Assembly (NCBI GenBank): GCA_031285325.1
Contig: JAITWJ010000091.1
Location: forward strand, 1-50,285
DNA length: 50,285 nt
Direction: 5' to 3'
DNA from: Bacteroidales bacterium
GTDB taxonomy: Bacteria > Bacteroidota > Bacteroidia > Bacteroidales > Prolixibacteraceae
The position numbers and the translations under genes are program-made. The notes below the pieces were generated by a model that saw only the letters and a list, made by a program, of their open reading frames with translations, did no database searches and had not been told where the DNA came from. Of this stretch, positions 9,836 to 18,607 are shown piece after piece. Within the stretch, counting starts at the first letter, position 1. Each line of letters starts with the position of its first letter.

Positions 9836-10699
9836 TCAACCGTTAATTGTTATACTTTCAGTTTCAACTTTGGGCTTGCGGGGCGGAAAGTTAAATTCCA
9901 AAATAGATTTTGTAGAACATTCTGCTACGCATTTTCTGCATAATTTACATTTTTTTGCATCAATATGCGCTAAATTTTTCTCGATTGTAATAGCTCCGAA
10001 CTCACAAACTTTTAAACATTTACTGCAGGCAATACACGCAGCTTTACATGCTTTTATGGCAATTGCACCTTTGTCGCAGTTAGAGCATGCCACATATATT
10101 TTTCTATCTTTCTTTTCTTTTTTGCGCAGTTCAATAAGGTTTCTGGGGCACGATTTTACACAAGCTCCGCATGCGACACACTTACTGTCGTCAATAACAG
10201 GTAACTTTGTTGAATTATCTATTTTTATAGCGCCAAACTTGCATGCTTTTACACAATCGCCGTTTCCAAGGCAGCCATAAGAGCAGTTTGTTTCTCCAAT
10301 ATAAAGGTTATGCTGTATGCGACAGCTTTCAACTCCGTCATAACGAGTTGTTCTTGGCCTGAACTCTGGAGTTCCGTTACATAATAACACCGCCGTTAAC
10401 GGCTCGGTTTCGTCTGCCGCTTTTCCAAGCATACCGGCAATAAGTTTCATAACTTCGCTTCCGCCAACGGGGCAATTTAAACCATCGAACGTTTCGGCGG
10501 CAACAAGAGCTTCAGCAAAGTTTCTACATCCTGCAAAACCGCATCCTCCACAGTTGGCGGCAGGCAGGGCGGCCTGTACGTCGTCGATACGCGGATCTTC
10601 ATTTACATGAAATTTTTGAGCCACAAAGTAGAGTATAACGGCAGAAACGGCTGCAAGCAAACTTAAACTTATTATTGTAACAATTATTGTTGAACTCAT
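9836..10699 (-). CDS. rnfB: Electron transport complex subunit RnfB/RsxB
   Basis: 287 aa; LPAANCGGCGFAGCRNFAEA 4Fe-4S domain plus multiple CxxCxxCxxxCP motifs. Confidence 0.96.
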   Translation of the reverse strand: MSSTIIVTIISLSLLAAVSAVILYFVAQKFHVNEDPRIDDVQAALPAANCGGCGFAGCRNFAEALVAAETFDGLNCPVGGSEVMKLIAGMLGKAADETEPLTAVLLCNGTPEFRPRTTRYDGVESCRIQHNLYIGETNCSYGCLGNGDCVKACKFGAIKIDNSTKLPVIDDSKCVACGACVKSCPRNLIELRKKEKKDRKIYVACSNCDKGAIAIKACKAACIACSKCLKVCEFGAITIEKNLAHIDAKKCKLCRKCVAECSTKSILEFNFPPRKPKVETESITING

Positions 10700-10702
10700 T
10701 TA

Positions 10703-11161
10703 TCAAATTTTTAATGAAAATGCAAATTTATTATTTATCTTCTTTTTGCATAGCAATAAAGAAATATAATACATAAAAATTGACAGTAATGCAATAATTC
10801 CGGCATGAGATTCTTTGAGTTCCAGGACAAGAAATACAATAAGAGTTGTTATTAAAATTACTAAAGGTATAAGATATACTAAAACGATGGCTGAATATCC
10901 CAACGATTTTTCCATTTGCACAATAACACAATCGCCTTCTTTTAAATTATAAGAACCTTTTATATCGATTGTTTTCTCTTGTTTTCCCGACACCGAGCAC
11001 ACTCCTTCGGCATGGCAACCTGAACATGCCGATACTGATGTTATTGCTACCGTAACAAACTTGTCATCAATTTTTTTGACAATTCCTTCGTGATTTACTG
11101 TTTTTGAACCGGGCATATTTTGCTGTATGTTTTTCTTAAATATAAATAGTGTTGGCAACAA
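10703..11161 (-). CDS. RseC/MucC-like SoxR-reducing system protein
   Basis: HEGIVKKIDDKFVTVAITSVSACSGCHAEGVC and two TM helices; first gene of the Rnf operon (start may be the internal Met at 11116). Confidence 0.85.
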   Translation of the reverse strand: MLPTLFIFKKNIQQNMPGSKTVNHEGIVKKIDDKFVTVAITSVSACSGCHAEGVCSVSGKQEKTIDIKGSYNLKEGDCVIVQMEKSLGYSAIVLVYLIPLVILITTLIVFLVLELKESHAGIIALLSIFMYYISLLLCKKKINNKFAFSLKI

Positions 11162-11242
11162 TTACTTAAATAAAAAGGTTGCGATATAGCCTCCGGCGCG
11201 AGTTCGTAATAGACAATTATTCGCCGGCATTTTTCAAAATAA

Positions 11243-12907
11243 CTAATATACAAAACTGCTCCCGCCTAAAAATTCGCGTAACAGCGATGTTGGTGGTATT
11301 TCGCCATCATCTATTGGCTTGAAGTAAGAAAAAAATCTTAGCAGTCTGACCGATTCGGCATATTCTATCTGATTTTCGGGTACAAGTTTCAAAAGCGGCT
11401 CGGCATATTTTTTCAATACGGCAAGTTCGTACAGTGTGGCCGAATTGAACATAACATCAGCATTTTCCTGGTAGGGGAAAATATTGCGCTCCTCTCCTCT
11501 TATTACCGATGGCCAGCGTTTTATGGTATCGGCAGCATTGTAGCCTCTATACTGGCTGTCGCGAATAATCCGCCTTATTAACCGGTTGTCGGTTGTTGAG
11601 ATTAGGGTATGTTCGTCGAACGATATTTGTGTGAGTGCGGAAATAAATATTTTGAATGTATTTTTTTTGTCAATCTCGGGTATCAGATCGGGATTCATAC
11701 CGTGAATTCCTTCAACAATGAGAATATCCTGATCGTTTAGTTTGAGCCGGTCGCCATCGAAATACCTTTTTCCTCTCAAGAAATCGAATTTGGGCAGTTG
11801 TACTTCTTCGCCGTTGAAAAGACTAAGTAACTGGTTATTGAAAAATTCTACATCTACAGCGCCTAACGATTCATAATCGTAATTACCGTATTCGTCTAAA
11901 GGTGTTTTTTCGCTGTCAACAAAATAGTTGTCAACTGAAATTTGGTAAGATTTAATTCCATTTACAGCCAATTGTATGCCCAGCCGTTTGCTAAATGTTG
12001 TTTTACCCGATGCCGAAGGACCTGCTATAAGCACAAGTTTTATCTGTCCTCTTCTATATGAAATAAGATTGGCAATTTCGGCAATTTTTTTTTCGTGCAG
12101 CGCTTCCGAAATTTTTATAATTTCTCCTCCCTTTTTCTGCATCGTAAAGCTATTCAGATTACTTACCACCGAAACATTTAAGATTTTAGCCCAATCTTTG
12201 CGTTCTTTGTAAATACCGAACAATTTGTCGAGTTTTTTTATTTCGTTTAGTTGATTAAAATTGTTGGGTTGTGGTATTTGCAGTAAAAGTCCGTCGTAAT
12301 AAGGCACAAGGTCGAAATTGGTAATATATCCGGTTGAGGGCAGCAGTTGCCCGTACAGAAAATTGCCTATGGCGTTCAGAAAATACAAGTCTGAATACAA
12401 ATGCCCCTGTTGTTCAAAAAGTAAAGCTTTTTCGGATAGTCCCTGTTCTTTTAAAAGTTGCACCGACTCGCCGGTTTTCATTTCTTTTTGCACAAATGGA
12501 ATGTTCGCCGAAATAATATTATTCATTTCCTGTTTCAGAGTTAATATTTCTGAACCGGTTATGGGGTTTTCCAGTCCGTTAAATTCGCAGAAATAGCCGT
12601 TTGAAATACTTTCTCTTATGCGCATCGATACATTGGGGAATACCTTCTTTGCTGCGGTATAAAGCACGAAAATCAAACTGCGTGCATACATGCGTATTCC
12701 GTATGGATGCGAAACATCGAAAAATTCAATCTGTTTGGGTTTTACCATGCAAAACGAAAGTTCTTGTACCTGATGGTTTACAATAGCGCCACAAACTCTG
12801 TTTTTTGTTTTTATATTTAATTGTTCGCTTATTTCGAGCAGCGATGTGCCGAGCCCGAAATAATGTGTTTCGTTTGTGTTAATGCAAAAAACCTCAACCT
12901 GTTTCAT
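11243..12907 (-). CDS. Nucleoside kinase (uridine kinase-like P-loop domain with N-terminal TGS/ThrRS-like region)
   Basis: 554 aa; VLIAGPSASGKTTFSKRLGIQL P-loop, SVDNYFVDSEKTP, GIHGMNP. Confidence 0.85.
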   Translation of the reverse strand: MKQVEVFCINTNETHYFGLGTSLLEISEQLNIKTKNRVCGAIVNHQVQELSFCMVKPKQIEFFDVSHPYGIRMYARSLIFVLYTAAKKVFPNVSMRIRESISNGYFCEFNGLENPITGSEILTLKQEMNNIISANIPFVQKEMKTGESVQLLKEQGLSEKALLFEQQGHLYSDLYFLNAIGNFLYGQLLPSTGYITNFDLVPYYDGLLLQIPQPNNFNQLNEIKKLDKLFGIYKERKDWAKILNVSVVSNLNSFTMQKKGGEIIKISEALHEKKIAEIANLISYRRGQIKLVLIAGPSASGKTTFSKRLGIQLAVNGIKSYQISVDNYFVDSEKTPLDEYGNYDYESLGAVDVEFFNNQLLSLFNGEEVQLPKFDFLRGKRYFDGDRLKLNDQDILIVEGIHGMNPDLIPEIDKKNTFKIFISALTQISFDEHTLISTTDNRLIRRIIRDSQYRGYNAADTIKRWPSVIRGEERNIFPYQENADVMFNSATLYELAVLKKYAEPLLKLVPENQIEYAESVRLLRFFSYFKPIDDGEIPPTSLLREFLGGSSFVY

Positions 12908-12970
12908 TTCTGTTTATTTTCTTCGATATGTTATTTACACCGCTCATATTTGTACGAGCCTGCCTGTTTG

Positions 12971-13477
12971 CTAATTGGTTTTGAACGAATATTTTATTTT
13001 TGAAAGTTCTTGATTGGCTTTAACAATTTTCTGTTTGAGACCTTCTTTATAGCTTAATAATTTATTCATAAGCGTTTCGTTGCCTGTTGCCATTATTTGA
13101 ACGGCCAGAATTGCGGCATTAGTTGCTCCGTTTACAGCAACTGTTGCCACCGGAATACCTGGAGGCATCTGTAATATTGCCATAATTGCATCGAAACCTG
13201 AAAGGCTTGCGTTAATAGGAACGCCAATTACAGGCAGCGGAGTAATTGCGGCAATTACCCCCGGTAAATGGGCGGCCATTCCGGCGCCTGCAATTATTAC
13301 TTTTATGCCTCTGTCTTTGGCTCCTTTTGCAAAAATCTCAACTTCTTCCGGAGTTCTATGCGCCGACAAAGCATTAATTTCAAAAGGGATTTCAAATTCA
13401 TTAAGCAATTTTGCGGCATTTTCCATAACATCCAAATCGGATGTACTGCCCATAATTATACTTACTTTGGGTTTCAT
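12971..13477 (-). CDS. purE: N5-carboxyaminoimidazole ribonucleotide mutase
   Basis: 168 aa; IIMGSTSDLDVMENAAKLL, SAHRTPE, AGAGMAAHLPGVIAA. Confidence 0.97.
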   Translation of the reverse strand: MKPKVSIIMGSTSDLDVMENAAKLLNEFEIPFEINALSAHRTPEEVEIFAKGAKDRGIKVIIAGAGMAAHLPGVIAAITPLPVIGVPINASLSGFDAIMAILQMPPGIPVATVAVNGATNAAILAVQIMATGNETLMNKLLSYKEGLKQKIVKANQELSKIKYSFKTN

Positions 13478-13658
13478 ATATTTTACATTTACAAGGTTAC
13501 AATAATAGCGTTTTTTTCATAAAAATAAAAGCCGCGCAGGTTAAAACGGATAATTGACAATTTGTCTGAATCAAGATACTTCGGCTCTGCTCAGCGCAAG
13601 TTTTTGCTTGATTTTAGGATTAACAGGATGACCTATTATATTAACACTTTATAATTTA

Positions 13659-13695
13659 ACAGTTAAGGAAATTGTCAGCTGTCCATTATTAATTG
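13659..13695. repeat. Left flanking direct repeat of DUF4160-DUF2442 cassette 2
   Basis: acagttaaggaaattgtcagctgtccattattaattg; recurs with an internal insert at 14278-14328. Confidence 0.7.
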
Positions 13696-13705
13696 TTAAT
13701 GTTAA

Positions 13706-13749
13706 TTGTTAATTCATAAAATCACCTAACTTTACACTGAAACTGTAAA
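13706..13749 (+). promoter_or_regulatory. Predicted promoter (TTG-N18-TAACTTTA) with overlapping inverted repeat
   Basis: TTG 13706-13708, TAACTTTA 13727-13734; TTTACA-N7-TGTAAA dyad at 13731-13749 overlaps the -7 element. Confidence 0.45.
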
Positions 13750-13758
13750 ACAAACAAA

Positions 13759-14016
13759 ATGCCCGAAATTAGCAGATTTTTTGGGATAATCATTTCCCTA
13801 TACCTAAAAGACCACAACCCGCCGCACATTCATTTTTCGTATGGCGAGTATCAGTGCAAAATAAGTGTTATAGACCGAATCGTTGACGGGCAGGCGCCCG
13901 CAAAAGTTGTCGCAATGGTAAACAAATGGCTCGACCTGCGCGAACACGAAGTCCTTGCACTTTGGGACAAAGTACAAAAAGGCGAACCCGCCTCCAAAAT
14001 AGAACCATTAAAATAA
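13759..14016 (+). CDS. DUF4160 domain-containing protein
   Basis: 85 aa; ISLYLKDHNPPHIHFSYGEYQCKISV, the DUF4160 signature. Confidence 0.9.
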   Translation: MPEISRFFGIIISLYLKDHNPPHIHFSYGEYQCKISVIDRIVDGQAPAKVVAMVNKWLDLREHEVLALWDKVQKGEPASKIEPLK

Positions 14017-14023
14017 AAACAAT

Positions 14024-14257
14024 ATGTTACGAGTAATAGATGTCGATTATCTGAAAGATTACAACCTTGCTGTAACATTCAACAACGGCGAAAAAAAAAC
14101 AGTAAACCTCAAACCGTATCTTACCGGCCGCCTGCTTGGCGAACTGGCAGATAAAAATAAATTCATCCAGTACGGCTTAACCCCCGTTACCATCGAATGG
14201 GCAAACGGAGCCGATTTAGCCCCCGAATTCCTCTACGAAATAGGACTACCTGTTTGA
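14024..14257 (+). CDS. DUF2442 domain-containing protein
   Basis: 77 aa; VDYLKDYNLAVTFNNGEKKTVNLKPYL...FIQYGLTPVTIEWANGADLAPEFLYEIG. Confidence 0.9.
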   Translation: MLRVIDVDYLKDYNLAVTFNNGEKKTVNLKPYLTGRLLGELADKNKFIQYGLTPVTIEWANGADLAPEFLYEIGLPV

Positions 14258-14277
14258 TAATTAACAACAAACAACTG

Positions 14278-14328
14278 ACAGTTAAGGGAATTGTGCATTA
14301 CCAACTGTCAGCTGTCCATTATAAATTG
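14278..14328. repeat. Right flanking direct repeat of DUF4160-DUF2442 cassette 2
   Basis: acagttaagggaattgtgcattaccaactgtcagctgtccattataaattg; compare 13659-13695. Confidence 0.7.
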
Positions 14329-14525
14329 CTCCGCATAATTTCACAAAACGGTACGCTCCATTTTTTTTGGCGGTAATTTTTATTTTTCCATAGGCAATCA
14401 TATCAGGGTTTCAATGTATTGTATTATCTTTAGCTAACCAAATTTGTTAACACTTTTTTAAAAAAATTCATTTCGTTTATTAAACAGGTAAAAATACATT
14501 CGGTAACCAATTAAAAATAAAAAAA

Positions 14526-15104
14526 ATGCTGAACATAGTGTTATTCGGCCCTCCGGGGGCAGGAAAAGGAACCCAGGCAGAATTTCTTATTGAAACATTT
14601 GGGTTGAACCATTTATCGACAGGCGATTTATTGCGCAGCGAAATTGCCGCAGGCACACAACTTGGCATCGAGGCTCAAAACTATATGGAAAAAGGCGAGC
14701 TTGTGCCCGATTCGGTAGTTATTGGAATGATAAAAAACAAACTTGCATTAAGCAATAACACAAAAGGATTTATTTTCGACGGTTTCCCACGAACTGTAGA
14801 ACAGGCTAAAGTTCTCGACAATTTGCTGAACGAAAACAAAACGCCAATTTCAGGTATGCTGAACCTTGAAGTTGAAAAACAGGAGTTGATTTGCAGACTG
14901 CTTAGCCGCGGGAAAATATCGGGAAGAACAGACGACCAAAGCCAGTCGATTATTGAAAACCGGATTAATGTTTACAACGAAAAAACCTTCCCGCTAATTC
15001 AATATTACAGTCAACAAAACAAATATTACGGCATTAACGGAATGGGCGTAATTACTGAAATTGCCGAAAGGTTAAAAGAAGTTGTAGAAAAAATTGACAA
15101 TTGA
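14526..15104 (+). CDS. adk: Adenylate kinase
   Basis: 192 aa; VLFGPPGAGKGTQAEFL, LSTGDLLRSEI, FDGFPRTVEQA. Confidence 0.97.
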   Translation: MLNIVLFGPPGAGKGTQAEFLIETFGLNHLSTGDLLRSEIAAGTQLGIEAQNYMEKGELVPDSVVIGMIKNKLALSNNTKGFIFDGFPRTVEQAKVLDNLLNENKTPISGMLNLEVEKQELICRLLSRGKISGRTDDQSQSIIENRINVYNEKTFPLIQYYSQQNKYYGINGMGVITEIAERLKEVVEKIDN

Positions 15105-15174
15105 CAATGGACAGTTGACAATAACGAAACGGGCAATTACGCCAATTCTTCGCTTTTCCTGAAATTAGTTTGTT

Positions 15175-15397
15175 CTTCTTACATGAATATCATAAATTCT
15201 ACATTGAATACTGTACATTCTTGATGGAATTACATATATTCTATGTGGATTTATGCATATTCTTCACGGAATACTGTATATTTTATATTGAATAATGCAT
15301 ATTCTTGATGGAATTACGTATATTCTATATGGATTACTGTATATTATTTATGGAATATGCAAAATTATACATGAAATAATGTATATTCTTTATGATT
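15175..15397. repeat. Degenerate tandem array, exact 21-bp period, about 10 units (array 1)
   Basis: Units start at 15196, 15217, 15238, 15259, 15280, 15301, 15322, 15343, 15364 and 15385; consensus about ATTCTTNATGGAATNMTGTAT. Confidence 0.9.
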
Positions 15398-15475
15398 TTT
15401 CTTGAATTTACTGAATAAATTTAACCTTACATACCCCGTACAGTGTTTTCAGAATTCCGGAAATTAAAACAGTTT

Positions 15476-16159
15476 CTAAGTATTTGCCGTAAGTTCTTCG
15501 TAAAGAGTTTCGCCAAGGTGCAGCGCATTTACCGATTCGCTTTGCTGAAGTTGTTTTGCAAATTCTGCCGCAAGCGCATTGAGTTTTTTTGAACGGTTTG
15601 CTATTGCAATTACCGTACGGTAAATAACCGTATAAAATTTTGCATCGCGCGAAAGAACTGTAAGTTCATCGAAAAAAGGTTCGAACATTTCGTCTAAAGC
15701 CTTTTTATCGGAAATGGCCAGCCGCCCCATAAGATGTATTCCTGTGAAACGTACAAATTGTTTTTTCCCTCTACACCATTCCAACGCCTTAATAAAGGCA
15801 AACTTGCTTTTTACCCAAAGGCAGGTAGAGAATATTTCGGCAATTTCGGTATTTTCGAAACTTTTTGTCCATAAATCCATCTGTTCTTCGGTAACTTTTA
15901 CATGCTCGTCGAGTATTGCAGACATTATCATGGTTTCGCGCCACTGCCTGTTCCAAAGTTTCAGCGCCAACAGATGGTCAGGTTCAAAACCAACGGCAAT
16001 ACTGCGAAGTTCGACTAACGAAACACCCCAGTTTAACCGGTATTTTAATCCTTTCTGGCTCATTAAATCTGAAATTTCGCCGTTTTTTCGCAGCTTTATT
16101 AATTCCAATATTCTTTGAAATTTTTTTTCTGTTTCAGGGTTGTCGAGAATAAAATCCAT
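15476..16159 (-). CDS. DNA alkylation repair (AlkD/HEAT-like) protein
   Basis: 227 aa helical-repeat protein; YRLNWGVSLVELRSIA...LALKLWNRQWRETMIMSAIL resembles AlkD-like HEAT proteins of Bacteroidetes. Confidence 0.7.
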   Translation of the reverse strand: MDFILDNPETEKKFQRILELIKLRKNGEISDLMSQKGLKYRLNWGVSLVELRSIAVGFEPDHLLALKLWNRQWRETMIMSAILDEHVKVTEEQMDLWTKSFENTEIAEIFSTCLWVKSKFAFIKALEWCRGKKQFVRFTGIHLMGRLAISDKKALDEMFEPFFDELTVLSRDAKFYTVIYRTVIAIANRSKKLNALAAEFAKQLQQSESVNALHLGETLYEELTANT

Positions 16160-16165
16160 AATTGA

Positions 16166-16660
16166 TTACTTTGTTGTATGAAACCTTGTTTTTACGATAT
16201 TCTCTAAAAGCCCCTTACAACTGTTTTCCAGCAAATCAAGAACCAGTTCAAAACCTTCGCCTCCGTCATAATAAGGGTCGGGAACTTCGCTGTAATTACA
16301 TTCTGTGGCAAAATCGGTCATTTTATAAATTTTGGCTAAATAGCTGTCTTTTCGTGCTATTGATTTTAGCTCGCGTATGTTGTAATTGTCCATCCCGATA
16401 ATTAAATCGAAGTTATCGAAATCGGCATACGGGTTTATTTTTCGTGAAATACTGTCGAGGTTATATCCGCGTTTCTTTGCATGTATTTGCATTCGCCCGT
16501 CTGCCATTTCGCCAACGTGCCAACCGCCTGTCCCTGCCGAGTCGATTTCAAAATAATTTTCGAGGCCTTTAAATTCGACCATTTTCTTGTAAACAGCTTC
16601 GGCGGCAGGCGAACGGCAAATATTCCCCGAACAAACAAAAAGTATTTTAATTTTATTCAT
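16166..16660 (-). CDS. Low-molecular-weight protein-tyrosine phosphatase
   Basis: 164 aa; ILFVCSGNICRSPAAEAV and VPDPYYDGGEGFE motifs. Confidence 0.95.
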   Translation of the reverse strand: MNKIKILFVCSGNICRSPAAEAVYKKMVEFKGLENYFEIDSAGTGGWHVGEMADGRMQIHAKKRGYNLDSISRKINPYADFDNFDLIIGMDNYNIRELKSIARKDSYLAKIYKMTDFATECNYSEVPDPYYDGGEGFELVLDLLENSCKGLLENIVKTRFHTTK

Positions 16661-16668
16661 GAATTATT

Positions 16669-17424
16669 TTATTGGCTATCGTTATCGTTCCAAATTTCGT
16701 AGGCTTTTAATGCCTGCTCCAGCAACATTTCGTAGCCATTTTTTACCGTTGCCCCATTTACCATTCCTTTTTTCATAAACAGTGTAAGTTCGGGGTTATA
16801 AACCAAGTCGAAAAGCAAATGCCTGTCGGTAATATATTCGTAGGGTATTGCAGGAAAAGTTTCTGTTTTGGGGTAAGTTCCCAATGGTGTGGCATTTATT
16901 ATGAGTAAGCGTTCGGCTATCATTTTTGAGTCAATATCGCTGTAGCGGATTTCATTTTCATTCAACTCTTCAATAGAAGCTGAAATATATTCGACACCTA
17001 AATTTTTAAGAACATATTTTAAGGCTTTTGATGCACCTCCGGTTCCAAGAATCAAAGCCTTTTTATGGTAATTTTTAAGCAGCTGTTTTAATGATTTATC
17101 GAAACCCAAGGCATCGGTATTAAATCCTTTTAATTTTACTCCCGACCCTGAACGAATAATTTTAATTGTGTTAACAGCGCCAATTTCCCGTGCAGAATCG
17201 TCTAAATAGTCGAGAAACCGTATAACCTGTTCTTTGTACGGAATTGTTACATTCAGTCCTTTTATTTCAGGATTGTTTATTATTATTTCACAAAACTTCT
17301 CTATCGAATCAATTTCAAAATTATCGTAGGTTGAATCAATTTGTTCAGTTTCAAATTTTTCTGTAAAAAAACGCTTCGAAAACGAGTGTGTAAGCGGATA
17401 TCCAACGAGTCCGTATTTTTTCAT
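16669..17424 (-). CDS. aroE: Shikimate dehydrogenase
   Basis: 251 aa; GLVGYPLTHSFSKRFF, GLNVTIPYKE, ILGTGGASKA. Confidence 0.95.
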   Translation of the reverse strand: MKKYGLVGYPLTHSFSKRFFTEKFETEQIDSTYDNFEIDSIEKFCEIIINNPEIKGLNVTIPYKEQVIRFLDYLDDSAREIGAVNTIKIIRSGSGVKLKGFNTDALGFDKSLKQLLKNYHKKALILGTGGASKALKYVLKNLGVEYISASIEELNENEIRYSDIDSKMIAERLLIINATPLGTYPKTETFPAIPYEYITDRHLLFDLVYNPELTLFMKKGMVNGATVKNGYEMLLEQALKAYEIWNDNDSQ

Positions 17425-17425
17425 A

Positions 17426-18367
17426 TCAATTTTTTTTATTCTTGGTTTTTGTTAAACTTTCAATAACAAAAATAAGTGCAAATCCGGCAATAGCTATGGT
17501 AACTGCCCAAAATAACGAAGCAGAGTTACCGGTAATTTGTTCATACGTTTCAGGCATAATATTTTTTTCAACCAAAGGTTTAATTTCTCCGGTATGGTCG
17601 ATAAACGTTTCGGGAACCTGTTTCCAAGGCCAAACCTTGTTTAATGAACCAACCATAAAACCTGCCAGTAACGCTATGGTCTGGTTGTGATATTTTCGAA
17701 GAAGCCACGACAAAAAATTTGAGAAAGCAATAATTCCTATAACTGCACCGGCAAGAAATGTTATGAGTATGGAAATTTGCAGGTTGCCTACAGCTTCGAG
17801 TATAAATTTATACATCCCAAGTAAAACAAGAATAAAACTTCCTGAAATTCCCGGTAAAATCATTGCGCATATTGCAACAGCTCCGGAAATAAAAATAAAC
17901 CAATAAGCTGTGTTTGCCTCTACCGGTGAAATAATTGTAATAAAGTAAGCGACTAAAATTCCTGCAACAGCCGAAAATATATTAACTGCATTCCATTTTT
18001 TTATGGTTTTTGCCACATAAACAGTCGATGCAATAATAAGCCCAAAAAAGAATGACCAAATTAATACAGGATAATGGTTTAGTAAATACTCGATTAACTT
18101 GGCCAGTGAAAAAATACTTACCATAATACCAAGAACCACACTTAATAAAAAAGTACCGTTTATAGTTTTCCAAAATTCTGCAATTTTTAAACCAAACAAT
18201 AGTTTAATTGCCTTAAAGTTTATGGATTTAATAGAGTTAATCAACTCTTCATAAATACCTGTAATAAATGCGATTGTTCCGCCAGAAACACCCGGCACAA
18301 CATCGGCAGCGCCCATGCCGATTCCTTTTAAAACTAAAATGAGGTAATCTTTTGATTTTCTGTTCAT
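17426..18367 (-). CDS. DUF368 family membrane protein (polyprenyl-phosphate transporter family)
   Basis: 313 aa; GIGMGAADVVPGVSGGTIAFITGIYEELI and ILPGISGSFILVLLGMY are the DUF368 signatures. Confidence 0.9.
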   Translation of the reverse strand: MNRKSKDYLILVLKGIGMGAADVVPGVSGGTIAFITGIYEELINSIKSINFKAIKLLFGLKIAEFWKTINGTFLLSVVLGIMVSIFSLAKLIEYLLNHYPVLIWSFFFGLIIASTVYVAKTIKKWNAVNIFSAVAGILVAYFITIISPVEANTAYWFIFISGAVAICAMILPGISGSFILVLLGMYKFILEAVGNLQISILITFLAGAVIGIIAFSNFLSWLLRKYHNQTIALLAGFMVGSLNKVWPWKQVPETFIDHTGEIKPLVEKNIMPETYEQITGNSASLFWAVTIAIAGFALIFVIESLTKTKNKKN

Positions 18368-18607
18368 ACAAAATTTTGTAGTTATATGTTCGTTATAAAA
18401 TATTTTTTATCTCTAAGAAACTTTTATTGAGTAATATTTCCGGTAAAAATATTTAATAAAAATGAGCCAAGAAAAACGACAGGCTTTATTTTTAAGTTTC
18501 CAATATTTTTTTCACATTTCATGCGCTTGCCTGCAAATTCATAAATTTATATACCTAACAACAAACCAAAATATTAAAACAGATATAGACAATTTACCAA
18601 GAACTTT

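Noticed and set aside
9804-10280. 158-aa plus-strand ORF antisense to rnfB
   Set aside because: Overlaps conserved ferredoxin-motif coding sequence on the other strand; low-complexity shadow ORF.
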